Shown: piece by piece, positions 55,416 through 64,000 of the stretch | Layout of the letters: each line of letters starts with the position of its first letter | Numbering within the stretch: position 1 is the stretch's first letter | Assembly (NCBI GenBank): GCA_022495005.1 | Contig: JAGYXB010000559.1 | Span: forward strand, 1,488,001-1,552,000 | Direction of reading: 5' to 3' | DNA: 64,000 bases | Origin: Rhyacophila brunnea | Taxonomy: Eukaryota > Arthropoda > Insecta > Trichoptera > Rhyacophilidae | Made by a program: the position numbers and the translations under genes | The notes under the pieces: generated by a model | Told to the model about the DNA's origin: nothing | Database searches by the model: none | What the model saw: the letters and a program-made list of their open reading frames with translations, nothing else

Positions 55416-55921
55416 GGTTAATAGAAAAAAATGCACATTCGGACACTCGCGGGACTTAAATTTGAATTTTGTGTATTTCTTTTACACGCACATAAATTAT
55501 TTTATTACTTACTAAATAATTGCGGTAATTTTTTTATTTTAATCGCACCATTGACTCAATTTTTTTGGCCATGTTTACGTAATAAATGCAGTGTACAGGA
55601 GTCGTTCATATATTTTGATGTCACATGCTAATGGGAAAGTGATAGTTTGATAATATTGTAATAATTTGGATAGGAGGGAATTGTGATATTCATATATTCA
55701 CGTTAGGTCAGATGAATTAAAGAAATTTGAATGTTTGAAGTAATTAAACTTGGAATTGGGCTCCCATCTGCTAGAATTTAGAAGATCTTACATTTGGGCA
55801 TTCCCAGTTCCCTGGACGCAACATTTTGTAAATTATTTCATATTATTTTTCAGATTCCGGGGCCCGTACTAATTTAGGTGCTCAAAGCTATATGTCCTTT
55901 AGCCGTACAGTAAAGTATACC

Positions 55922-56125
55922 TACGTTTTATAAATTTGCACTTTTTTTGCACTTTGTAGGTACTACACTGATACGACTCATTGCCTGATTAAATGATATT
56001 CATTTATACTGTAATAATAAATACATAAATAGATAATAAATCTAAAAATATATTTTTAGATTATATAACATCATTTTCATCCTAAAGTAGGATTGCTAAG
56101 TTATGAAGCATATACTCTAAATCTG
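55922..56125 (+). repeat. Dispersed repeat Q, copy 3
   Basis: TACGTTTTATAAATTTGCAC, ACTACACTGATACGACTC, TTAAATGATATTC, ACATCATTTTCATCCTAAAG and TTATGAAGCATATACTCTA, in the order seen at 845 and 35498. Confidence 0.6.
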
Positions 56126-56731
56126 GCCTTGCCCAAGGGGCATTAAATTGCCATTTGCCTCTCTCCAATAAAACCACCCGATTGTTGAGCTGGTCAAGTT
56201 CGTTGACCAATGCATGGAAGCGAAAAACTACGAAACGAGATGGATAGAAGGATCTACGGGAGGCATTCATCTAGCTGTAGATAAATTCCAGCTGAAATGA
56301 TGTATTAATATTTCACTATTTACTCTATTGCATCAAAATGTACAAAATATACACAATTCTTTTTATCGTTAAATATATTTGATAGATAATATAGAATTAT
56401 CTATATTTTATGCATGTTTTGTGAATTACTTTTTCAAATCGAATGACCCATCGCCCTTGACAATTTTCTGGATCCGCTAATGTCTGAAACAGCTGTAGCT
56501 AAACCAGTATTACGATACAATAAGTGGCTTTATGGTATATTATTAATGAATAATGACCAAGAAAGTACAGAACAAGTTTAGTCCGCGGTATTAAAAGCGG
56601 ACAAGAGACCGGATGTATGGGGTCGTAGGCTATTTTTTTGAAAGACACCGCTCGGTGTGACTAAATTAGGCATCACCTCATTTCTTGGTATTTAATTTAT
56701 TGATACAAGCCTTTATTTATCATGTATAGAG
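56126..56731. other. No gene recognised
   Basis: AT-rich. The minus-strand frame 56082-56270 overlaps repeat Q and has no domain. Confidence 0.35.
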
Positions 56732-57806
56732 CAGGGATGGCCAGTGCGACATAATAATATATTGTACTATTTCTTGTTCAAACGAGTCAAAACTACTCGA
56801 AGTTCCAGCTCTTAAAATACGTTAGTTCATATCTCTTCTCTTCCATATCATTATCAAGAAATACAGTTATGCGAAGAACACAAGTGATGAAAACTTAAAA
56901 GAAATTCTACAGGAAAACATTAATAAAATAAATGTAAATTCCTATCCTTGCAATTTGTTGAGTCGGTAGATTACACGGACATTGCACAACTAACTATGCG
57001 TTTTTATTCGATTGGTTTAAGATATGTTTGCTTCAGAAGAATTATTAACAGTTTTACCAATGGAGGAACAATTCAAAAGAGAAGATATATTTAATGAATT
57101 TAAGTCGTATATTAATCGTACTCGATTTCCTTTTCATAAACTAGTATCAGTAACGACTAATGGAGCTCCTGCTATGGTTGGGAATCATGTTGGGTTTATT
57201 ACTTTATGTAAAAACGAGGAAACAGTACCCACTTTTATCAGTTATCATTGCATCATACACCAGATCGACCAGTTAGGTAAGAAAAACACAAACCACAAAT
57301 TTGTTCGAATAATAAAAAAGTCGCCTGCGGCGCTATTTCCCTCGACGGATATTTAAATTTTAAAATTTATGGCAGTCCGATGCAATTTGATGTGATATGA
57401 TTATTGATGTAATTAAATGATAATTCATATTGTATAGAATTTATTTTAAGTACGTTTCCTGGCAAAGGGTTGCATGTTACTTGGCTACTACAACATTTTT
57501 AATATTCGATATACAGGTAAATTGTGTAACTATGTCGAAATTACAGTTAATGTGTACCTACTTAATTTTTTTAGAAGTGAAAGACATAATAATATTACTT
57601 AAGTATATTATTGTCATTAATTCGAAGTTTCTGTATCGTTCTTTTTTATATATATAAAATATCTGTTTTCAAAATACATATTTTAATTATAAAAAATGGG
57701 TTTCTATTGTTCTTGCATGATATAATTACAAGTGATATTAGTCGATCGCCATAAATATTTTTTTTCAACTAGTCGATCCTAGAAAAAAAAAGTGTGGCCA
57801 CCCCTG
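56732..57806 (+). mobile_element. Internally deleted hAT element (Buster-like)
   Basis: 1,075 bp between CAGGGATGGCCA and, inverted, CAGGGGTGGCCAC: well-matched hAT termini. The flanks GTATAGAG and GTCTTAGC are poorly matched, so the target duplication has eroded; the left copy fits nnnTAnnn. It contains part of a transposase reading frame, while the N-terminal zinc finger and C-terminal dimerisation domain are missing. Confidence 0.75.
56948..57300 (+). pseudogene. hAT transposase central fragment (ZBED5/GTF2IRD2-like)
   Basis: The first frame reads LQFVESVDYTDIAQLTMRF (56948-57004). After a frameshift comes EELLTVLPMEEQ, then EDIFNEFKSY, PFHKLVSVTTNGAPAMVG and YHCIIHQ (57024-57270). This is the central RNase H-like region of the hAT lineage that also gave rise to vertebrate ZBED5, SCAND3 and GTF2IRD2-type proteins: the D-x-x-D-x-x-Q-L block, E-D-I-F, the T-D/N-G-A-P-A-M-x-G block, and C-I-I-H-Q. 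The frameshift and truncation make it inactive. The open frame runs on to 57356 in non-homologous sequence. Confidence 0.75.
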
Positions 57807-57900
57807 GTCTTAGCTTCCAATGGTCACAATGAATTACAGGTTGTGGGAACTTTTTGTTTCATTACAATATTATTATTTATTAATCCGCTTCAATAGGACA

Positions 57901-58289
57901 TCAAATGTAGAAAGGAAAAAGGACGTAACCCTCAGTTTTTTCAAAAGAGGTTTTATCTGATAATAACGTTGTACACGACTGACACATTGTGTCAAAATGA
58001 TATACGCTGCACATGCCGATTTATTATCTAAATTTAGCTTAAAATTTGAAAAAATAAGGAAGTCAAGTGGGAAAAACGACTTAACCAACATTTTTGTTAG
58101 TTTTTATTTAATTAACTCAATAATTATTAATAAAACCAAGGTATAGAGTATCACGCACAGTTATGTATAATTTTTATTTTAACTTTGACCAAAAACCATA
58201 ACAAAAACGTTTTGGTGCCCCCTGCACAGATTTGCCCCCTGTAAAATATGATTTGCGTGGAATACGTCCTTTTTAGTTTTTACAGTCGA
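57901..58289. mobile_element. MITE family L, copy 3
   Basis: Left TCAAATGTAGAAAGGAAAAA then GGACGTAACCC; right, inverted, TCGACTGTAAAAACTAAAAA then GGACGTATTCC. Internal landmarks match copies 1 and 2 (CAAAAACCATAACAAAAACG; ATCTAAATTTAGCTTAAAAT). The minus-strand frame 57873-58091 is repeat sequence. Confidence 0.6.
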
Positions 58290-58417
58290 CAACTAATGTA
58301 TGATTTTTTTGTGTATTACGTTTTCAAACTAAATGCTTTCCATTATTTACTAAATCCGGAATACATAAAAATGTAGGTGTAGCTCGCCAGATAATTTATA
58401 TTTCAAAAAGCTTGCAT

Positions 58418-59015
58418 CATTGGTGAGGCGTTGAGGTAGACTGAAGATTCGACATGAATAGTGCACACTAAACTTTGCCAGTCATACCTATTTATTTTCA
58501 TTGAACAAATAATACAAATTGCAGATGGTGCTGGTTAGTTTTTAAAATTCAATTAAACCCTGCCTAGACCAAACCATGATAGTTTAGGTATGCTATGGCC
58601 AATCTGACAAAAATAGTGCACACTTTTTCAGTCATACTTAGGTATTTGTTTCCGTTGAATTAAGAATACAATATATTACAGATAGATGACAGTGTTGGTT
58701 AGTTTTTTAAAATTCATTAAGCTCTGTCTAACAAAACCATAATCGATAAAAAATATTCTTGTATCTATAAAATATCTATGGTTTTGTATGGTTTAATGGC
58801 ATAATTTTAGAAATTTTATAGATAAACGAATATTTTTTTACTATTATCTACTACATATGGCTTGAATTTGGCAGGGTTTAATTGAATTTAAAAAAACTAA
58901 CAAACAATACACATTGTAGTCTCGGTTCAATAAAAACAAATACATTTGACTGATAAAATTTAGAGAGCACTATTTATGTCAGATCTATACAGCCTACCTC
59001 CACCCTCCGCCACTG
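58418..59015. mobile_element. hAT MITE family C, copy 4
   Basis: 598 bp. Left CATTGGTGAGGCGTTGAGGT, right ACCTCCACCCTCCGCCACTG. The 8 bp flanks GCTTGCAT (58410-58417) and GTTTGCAT (59016-59023) differ at one base. Arms carry GTGCACACTAAACTTTGCCA and matching inverted words; the centre holds the TATCTATAAAATATC palindrome. The most complete C copy with no insertion. Confidence 0.8.
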
Positions 59016-59023
59016 GTTTGCAT

Positions 59024-59397
59024 GCTTATTGAATTTAGAGACTGCTGGTATCTCAAAATGATGCCATTTGCTGCCCAGGGTTCAGGAAAGTATTAAATTG
59101 ACATTAAAACCATAAGGCTGTCGAAGAATGATGTCAGTCATTATTATGGCACTATCTAATGATAAAAACTACCCGGCAATAGCCATTAAGATAAAAAGCG
59201 AGACAACATTTTTACTACTGTCAGGGGGATATTTTTTTTTTGCCAACCCTGTGTTTTTTTCATCCTATTATATTTTTATCCAATGGTAACATTAAAATCC
59301 TTCTGTCTGATGTTGCCATCTGTCGTTCGGCGCGCGTCTTAATAACATTCCTTAACGCCAGGTGACCCTACCGAGTAACTTAAAGGTGCAATTTTAC
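59024..59397. other. No gene recognised
   Basis: ACGCCAGGTGACCCTACCG (about 59357) has a partner near 60612 (ACGCCAGGTGGCAGGTGACC), a short unplaced repeat. Confidence 0.35.
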
Positions 59398-59401
59398 TTA
59401 A

Positions 59402-59695
59402 GGCTATACTTCAGCTGGGGCATGGTCTAAAACGATCGTGACTACGCGACGCGAAAATTGTGCAAACGCGCGTGCAAAACAAAACATAATTTGTCATAAA
59501 AAATCAACATGCGTCCATTTAATGTTATGTTTATTGTTCTATTAGTAATAATAATAATATATTCATTGACATGTTTTCTTTTTCAAATAAATAGGTAACG
59601 TTTTTGAGTCATCTTTACACGATTTCGTGATTTTTCGTGAAATTTCGTCGCACCTATAGTTGAAAATTATTTGCCGTTACCCTGAAGTATGCTCT
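59402..59695 (+). mobile_element. TTAA-flanked MITE family D, copy 4
   Basis: 294 bp, starting GGCTATACTTCAGCTGGGGC and ending GAAGTATGCTC. TTAA on both sides (59398-59401 and 59696-59699). Shorter than other copies because of an internal deletion right of the TTTACACGATTT word. Confidence 0.8.
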
Positions 59696-59699
59696 TAAC

Positions 59700-60978
59700 A
59701 ACTTTTTCTCAACATATTTTAGCAAGCGATCATAAGTTGATGACAAATTTGAATTCAGATAATTTTCTCATTATCACGTGAGATATTAATTTTTATAACA
59801 TTTAAGCGCGAAATACATTATGGTGCATATCGCCTACTATCACGTAACGTCACAGTAAGCTGCCGCTATGAGAAAAAAGTGTGTAATGTCGTTTTTCTTG
59901 GTGTTTAAAATGTTATCAGACTGATGCTCCCATCCCGTAGCACATTTTGAACCTTTAAACAGTTTAAACGAACATTGTCAGTCAGCAAAATCTGCCGGAA
60001 TCACCAAAACAACAATGAGGTCACCTCACGTTGAACCGCACTCCATCTACACCTGCATGACTCAATGAACGTTTTTTATCATTTCTACATGCCTATACAT
60101 TTTCGACATATTACGTCAAAATCGCGTGCTTTTTGTTTTTAGCGGTTGGCACTATGTATTCACATCTGAATACATGGTGCCAACTAAAACACATCTGTTC
60201 TACCTTCTTTCGCTAAGCCTGGTACGGTTTGAGCAAAAGTCGCGTCTATATCATCCATCCTGAATTTATAATCATCATGATATCATCCATCCAAAAGTGT
60301 ATCGTCCGTTTATCAGTGCGTGAGTGCGTGAACACTGAACCAGTTCCAGTGCGCGTCAGTCCTCTCAACATCAAAGGTCAGTATCTGGTATCCTGTATAA
60401 ACCCCTCCCCCAGATTCGAAATCTACAAGCATCCTTCATAATTACAGTCCACTAAAGCTCATCCAGCAGATAATTTAATTAAATGTCATGTAATAGTCGC
60501 CGTTTAAAATTTAGTACATTATTGTCATATAGGTATCTGAAAATAAATATTTTATCTTTTTTACGTCATTCTTATTGCAGATTAATACTCGGGTATACAA
60601 ACGCCAGCTTTACGCCAGGTGGCAGGTGACCCCACCGTATCGTTTCTCAATGATAATTACACCGTAGCTCCTTTTCCTTTCTTTTTACTCAGGTAAGTAC
60701 ATTTTGCTTGTTTACCTGAGACCGCCGCACCTTACTATAGTCGGAAGTCGATCAAAAGAAGTACATTCCTTGATTAGTAATCCTAAAAAACAGAACCAGT
60801 GAATAATTATTTATTGTTGACATTCTTTATTTAAATAAATTCAGGGAGTATCAATAATTAATTCACAATTATTAAATACATAACAAAATAATATACAATA
60901 TTATAGATATTATCCTTTTCACCTTCTTGTGAAATTTTATAAAATAAAGAAGTTGATAGGTATTTTTCTGATGGAACC
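59700..60978. other. No gene recognised
   Basis: A mixed-composition block at 60000-60440 includes a 70-codon frame (60229-60441) without a motif. CCAACTAAAACACATCTG-type and GCGCGTCAGTCCTCTC words have no partners here. A retroposed or host segment cannot be excluded. Confidence 0.3.
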
Positions 60979-60982
60979 TTAA

Positions 60983-61338
60983 GGCTATACCTCAGCTGAG
61001 GCATGGTCTAAAAAGATCGTAACTATGCGACACGCGGATTGTGCTAATGACGCGTGCCGAACGGAACATAATTTGTCATAAAAATTCAACATGCGTCCAT
61101 TTAGTGTTATGTTTATTGTTATATTAGTAATAATAATAATATATTCATTGACATGTTTCCTTTTTCGAGTACAGTCATAACGTTTTTTAGTCATCTTTAC
61201 ACAATATAAGAATATATTCTTCATCACAAAAAAAATCGACGTGCTCCTACCTCGAATGCCGCTCGGCGATTGGCGACGATACGAAAATTCGTCCCATCTA
61301 TTGTTGAAAATTATTTGCCCTTTCACTTATGTATGCTC
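60983..61338 (+). mobile_element. TTAA-flanked MITE family D, copy 5
   Basis: 356 bp, GGCTATACCTCAGCTGAGGC to TTATGTATGCTC, TTAA on both sides (60979-60982 and 61339-61342). The left end has a palindrome, CCTCAGCTGAGG. The minus-strand 113-codon frame 60985-61326 spans nearly all of it, but equivalent frames are not kept in the other copies, so I treat it as chance. Confidence 0.8.
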
Positions 61339-61424
61339 TTAAGAAAGTGAAGGTGACGAAGAAAAGATTGATCTAAGTTGCAAAACATTTTGCATTGCAG
61401 GTCCATGTGTATTAAGCTTTTCAC

Positions 61425-61829
61425 CAGTGGTGCACAACTTATTTGACATAAGGCCCAATTTATCCATATTGTAATTGTTGACGGACCACATTGGGTAAAT
61501 GTGGTAAAATGTTAAAAAAGAATGATATACATAGTAAGTATATTAACTTAAACATACATTTCATTATTTTAAATTTATTAGTTATACTACAAATTAGATA
61601 CTTCAATCACTCTCTACTTATTACGTATATAAAATTGTCGTATTAAATACAATAAAAACAGCACTGTACGGTTCTGTCAGCGACGATTTAATTCCTTTGC
61701 TACTGTATAATTTGTTCACATGTGATTTTTTTGTTATTCACTTGGTGATAAAATAGTTGACATTTTGGGTAGCAACAAATGTCATTTTGGGCCACATGCG
61801 GTCGACGGGCCGCGGGTTGTGCATCACTG
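61425..61829. mobile_element. hAT MITE (CAGTG-TGCACAAC ends)
   Basis: 405 bp, CAGTGGTGCACAAC at the left and, inverted, CAGTGATGCACAAC at the right. The flanks CTTTTCAC (61417-61424) and CTTTATAC (61830-61837) agree at six of eight bases. GCCCAATTTAT, GGGCCACATGCGG and GACGGGCCGCGGG lie inside the ends, the GC-rich style of Charlie/Buster-type elements. No coding remnant. Confidence 0.7.
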
Positions 61830-62007
61830 CTTTATACCAATCGGCAATCACATTAATTGTCCTCTGAAATTTCTTTTCTGCGATAAAACATTTTGCTTGT
61901 GTTATAAACAAAAAAAAATGTCATAACTTCTAATAAATTAAATTTATATGTGAGTAATCGTAAATTACAGCATGTAAGTAAGTGTTCTTTGTGTGCCAGA
62001 TCATCGC

Positions 62008-62213
62008 ATCTATTCTATACACAAGACTGCTATTACGAATTGTTATAATAAGTGTTATGTTTTAACAGAACCTCTCTTGGCTGTGCTAAATTTTAGAGCG
62101 AGATAGATAGTTTGACTGTTTAGACTTATTATAACAATTATAATACCTCAATACAAACATATGATAAACTACCCTCGATAACCGCTGATAGCAGTCTTGT
62201 GTATAGAATAGAT
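62008..62213. mobile_element. Short fold-back element
   Basis: ATCTATTCTATACACAAGAC then TGCTAT at the left, inverted as ATAGCAGTCTTGTGTATAGA then ATAGAT at the right. A second inner pair is AATTGTTATAATAAGT and ACTTATTATAACAATT. 206 bp, no clear target duplication. Confidence 0.65.
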
Positions 62214-62494
62214 CCGCAGGTCACCTCGACGTTTGTGAAGGTGTTGTTGGTGTTAGTCAGTATAACAAAACGTCAAAACAGGCCGCCATTTTCTTATTTA
62301 TTTCACAAAAAAAAAAGTTTTTTAATCAACAATATCAAAATCGTTCTGTAATTACTATAATATAGTGTATAATTTTGATGTTGTATTATAAAAATTATTA
62401 TAATATTGTATTATAAATATAGCTTCTCGTCACTTCAGTTATTACTTGGTCCTTAGTCCGTCGCAGGCATCTGGGCGCAACGCACGCGCATTAC

Positions 62495-63042
62495 CAGTGT
62501 CGTCCGTGGGGGTAGGCAGATTGAGCGTCGCTTGGGGGCGGCAGATACTCGAAGGGCGGCAAATCGAGGAGAATCATTTGATATATTAAGACATAGTTAC
62601 TTACCTACCTAAATTTAGTAATAACGAAAATATCTTTTAATTTAAAAAAAAATCACTGGTTCGAAACAAAATGTATTAATTTTTTCGTGTTTGCGATGTA
62701 TAGTTTACATCCGTTGCCCTTCAGTGTCCTTGGTAACCAGGAACGACACGTGGAAATTTACGAACAATTGCAGTCTGATTTATTAACCAGTACCTACGCA
62801 CGGAAATTGCGTTGGCTGTCGAAACTGAAGATGCACCCCCCTCTTACAGAGCGTCCCACCTACCACTTCTCGTCCACGATTTAATTTTTTAGTGATATAT
62901 ATATAATATATTGTTAGGAATGTATCCATACAACACATTTTTAGATATTGGAGTCATGAAATGATGATAAAAAATACTGTATAAAAATGGGGCGTCATTT
63001 TGGCGCTGCCTAGGGGCGGCATTTTGTCTAGGGACGTCACTG
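62495..63042. mobile_element. hAT-type MITE family F, copy 4
   Basis: 548 bp, inverted relative to 30453-30846: CAGTGTCGTCCGTGGGGGTA at the left, GTCTAGGGACGTCACTG at the right. The flanks CGCATTAC (62487-62494) and CGTATTAC (63043-63050) differ at one base. GC-rich subterminal words GAGCGTCGCTTGGGGGCG and GCGCTGCCTAGGGGCGGCAT match copy 3. Confidence 0.8.
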
Positions 63043-63050
63043 CGTATTAC

Positions 63051-63500
63051 ACACTCATACACACAAGTTAAAATTAACAACATATTTAATTAACTCAAAT
63101 AAACCTAATATCAAAAGTGCCCTCATATGTTTCACTGGTCACCCACCTATCACCAAACCCAACATAAACATGCTACATGATACCATCTAGATATCTAGAT
63201 GAACAGTTTGTATAGGATTCATATTAGTAATAATTAATAAAATATTATCAAGTTCTCCAACAAATAAAATTGACAAATCTTTTTTTCGTATAAAATAATA
63301 TAATTTGCCATACCATCCGGGCGGGTATTTTTTGCAACATCAATCATTACCACAAGGGCCGAATGCACCTGGTGAGATTTGCAATAACCTATAATACCAT
63401 TGAAACAGAATTCGCTTACAATAATACATTCAACAGCAAATAATAATATAAGTACTATATTATTATGTACATATACAATTACAATACAATACAAAGAATT
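63051..63500. other. No gene recognised
   Basis: AT-rich. The minus-strand frame 63234-63494 has no domain. The plus-strand frame from 63400 becomes recognisable only after about 63505. Confidence 0.35.
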
Positions 63501-63504
63501 CCCT

Positions 63505-63789
63505 GAATACTATTCTTTGTGGATTCTTTTAAAGCATTTTTCCCTGCTCTCGCGTGGTATAGTTTCCAATCCCCATATTCTGGAAAATTTGAATTTTTAT
63601 GCACGTCCCGTCAATAACATGCGTGGTCGCAGTCATGACCTATTTTGGGTGAAAGCTGTTTCCTCATGTCAGACTCACCAGGCACCAATAGCGAGGGCTG
63701 TGCGGCTGGTCAATGCACTCCCTAGAGATGTAGAGATTTTTAGCGATGCAAAATGTATTTTGTTTTTAAAATTCTATTTCATTGTTTAA
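63505..63789 (+). pseudogene. LINE K ORF2 C-terminal region
   Basis: It encodes SRGIVSNPHILENLNFYARP, then MRGRSHDLFWVKAVSS and HQAPIARAVRLVNALP, ending IFSDAKCILF. The order (P-x-L-L-x-x-x-F-x-x-P, R-x-R-x-x-L-F-x-V, P-x-x-R-A-x-R-x-x-N, D-V-x-I-F) is typical of jockey/CR1-like ORF2 C-termini. No stop interrupts these ~95 codons. The clade is not certain, and activity cannot be judged because the catalytic parts are missing. Confidence 0.6.
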
Positions 63790-64000
63790 TTTGTATTTTT
63801 TTTTGAATAAGTTTTGTTTTTTTATTTTATTTCTTTTTTATAATTATTTTTGCTAAGTTTTTTTCTGTACTTAGCTTGTTTTTTTCTAGTTGATTTACTT
63901 GTACTTTTTATTCTAAATGTCATGTTATGAACGTCTTGAATTATTAATTTGTAATGTGCTCAATGTCTTTTTAAATTAATTAATAAATAAATAAATATTT
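63505..64000 (+). mobile_element. LINE family K 3' end, copy 3 (best preserved)
   Basis: The coding end (to the stop at 63787-63789) is followed by a T-rich 3' region, then ATGTTATGAACGTCTTGAAT and a tail of AATAAATAAATAAATATTT at the window edge. The shared 3' signature links it to 12455-12919, 45285-45845 and the tandem units at 37089-37735. Polymerase and endonuclease are absent within the window. Confidence 0.65.

Noticed and set aside
57430..57657. 75-codon plus-strand open frame
   Set aside because: It lies inside the internally deleted hAT element downstream of the transposase fragment and has no hAT-like pattern.
60985..61326. 113-codon minus-strand open frame as a gene
   Set aside because: It coincides with a D-family MITE; four other D copies do not keep an equivalent frame.
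1..64000. CRISPR arrays, operons or ribosome binding sites
   Set aside because: No regularly spaced direct repeats or dense coding organisation. The content is eukaryotic transposon sequence.

Overview
This window looks like AT-rich repetitive nuclear DNA from an insect. The evidence is non-LTR retrotransposon fragments (RTE type and others), several hAT-type transposase remnants, tRNA-derived SINEs, dense inverted-repeat (MITE) elements, and short runs of the arthropod telomere unit TTAGG. Nothing fixes the order; the frequent TAGGTACCTAC-like strings fit Lepidoptera or Hemiptera, but that is only a hint. I found no convincing host protein gene, rRNA or functional tRNA gene. Short open frames are scattered through the window, and the only ones with recognisable protein content are transposon remnants.

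Layout. 1-7.5 kb: SINE-like pieces, a 1.7 kb inverted-terminal-repeat (TIR) element rich in a CCCGAATATCC motif, two copies of a ~650 bp hAT MITE (family A), and a Tc1/mariner-like MITE (family L). 7.9-12.3 kb: a hAT-type element (family F) interrupted by a TTAA-flanked MITE (family D), a second diverged F copy and one weak exon candidate. 12.4-19.7 kb: a LINE 3' end (family K), hAT MITE family C, SINE copies, a third A element and family B. 20-28.7 kb: mostly plain AT-rich DNA, then family O, a TTAGG-cored hairpin (family J), and a C element split by a D element. 29-38.4 kb: a hAT remnant with transposase C-terminus, F and O copies, and a B element split by a 1.5 kb TIR element that contains a 330 bp tandem duplication.

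38.4-47.1 kb: a C element carrying a SINE, a hAT palindrome, a 628 bp fold-back, more D, J, B and LINE copies. 47.3-57.8 kb: two RTE remnants, the better one (52.8-53.8 kb) with a single visible nonsense codon, a LINE C-terminal fragment, and two hAT elements with transposase remnants. 57.9-64 kb: L, C, D, D, hAT, fold-back and F elements, ending in a LINE 3' end that reaches the window edge.

Many element boundaries are supported by target-site duplications (TSDs) read directly: 8 bp for families A, C, F, J and the hAT remnants, TTAA for D, and 11 bp for the large fold-back. Nesting gives a relative age order (D into C and F; SINE into C; J into LINE K; a TIR element into B). Fragments of autonomous elements (hAT transposase, RTE and LINE polymerase) sit beside the short non-autonomous ones. 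None of the coding remnants is intact, so mobilisation would need enzymes encoded elsewhere.
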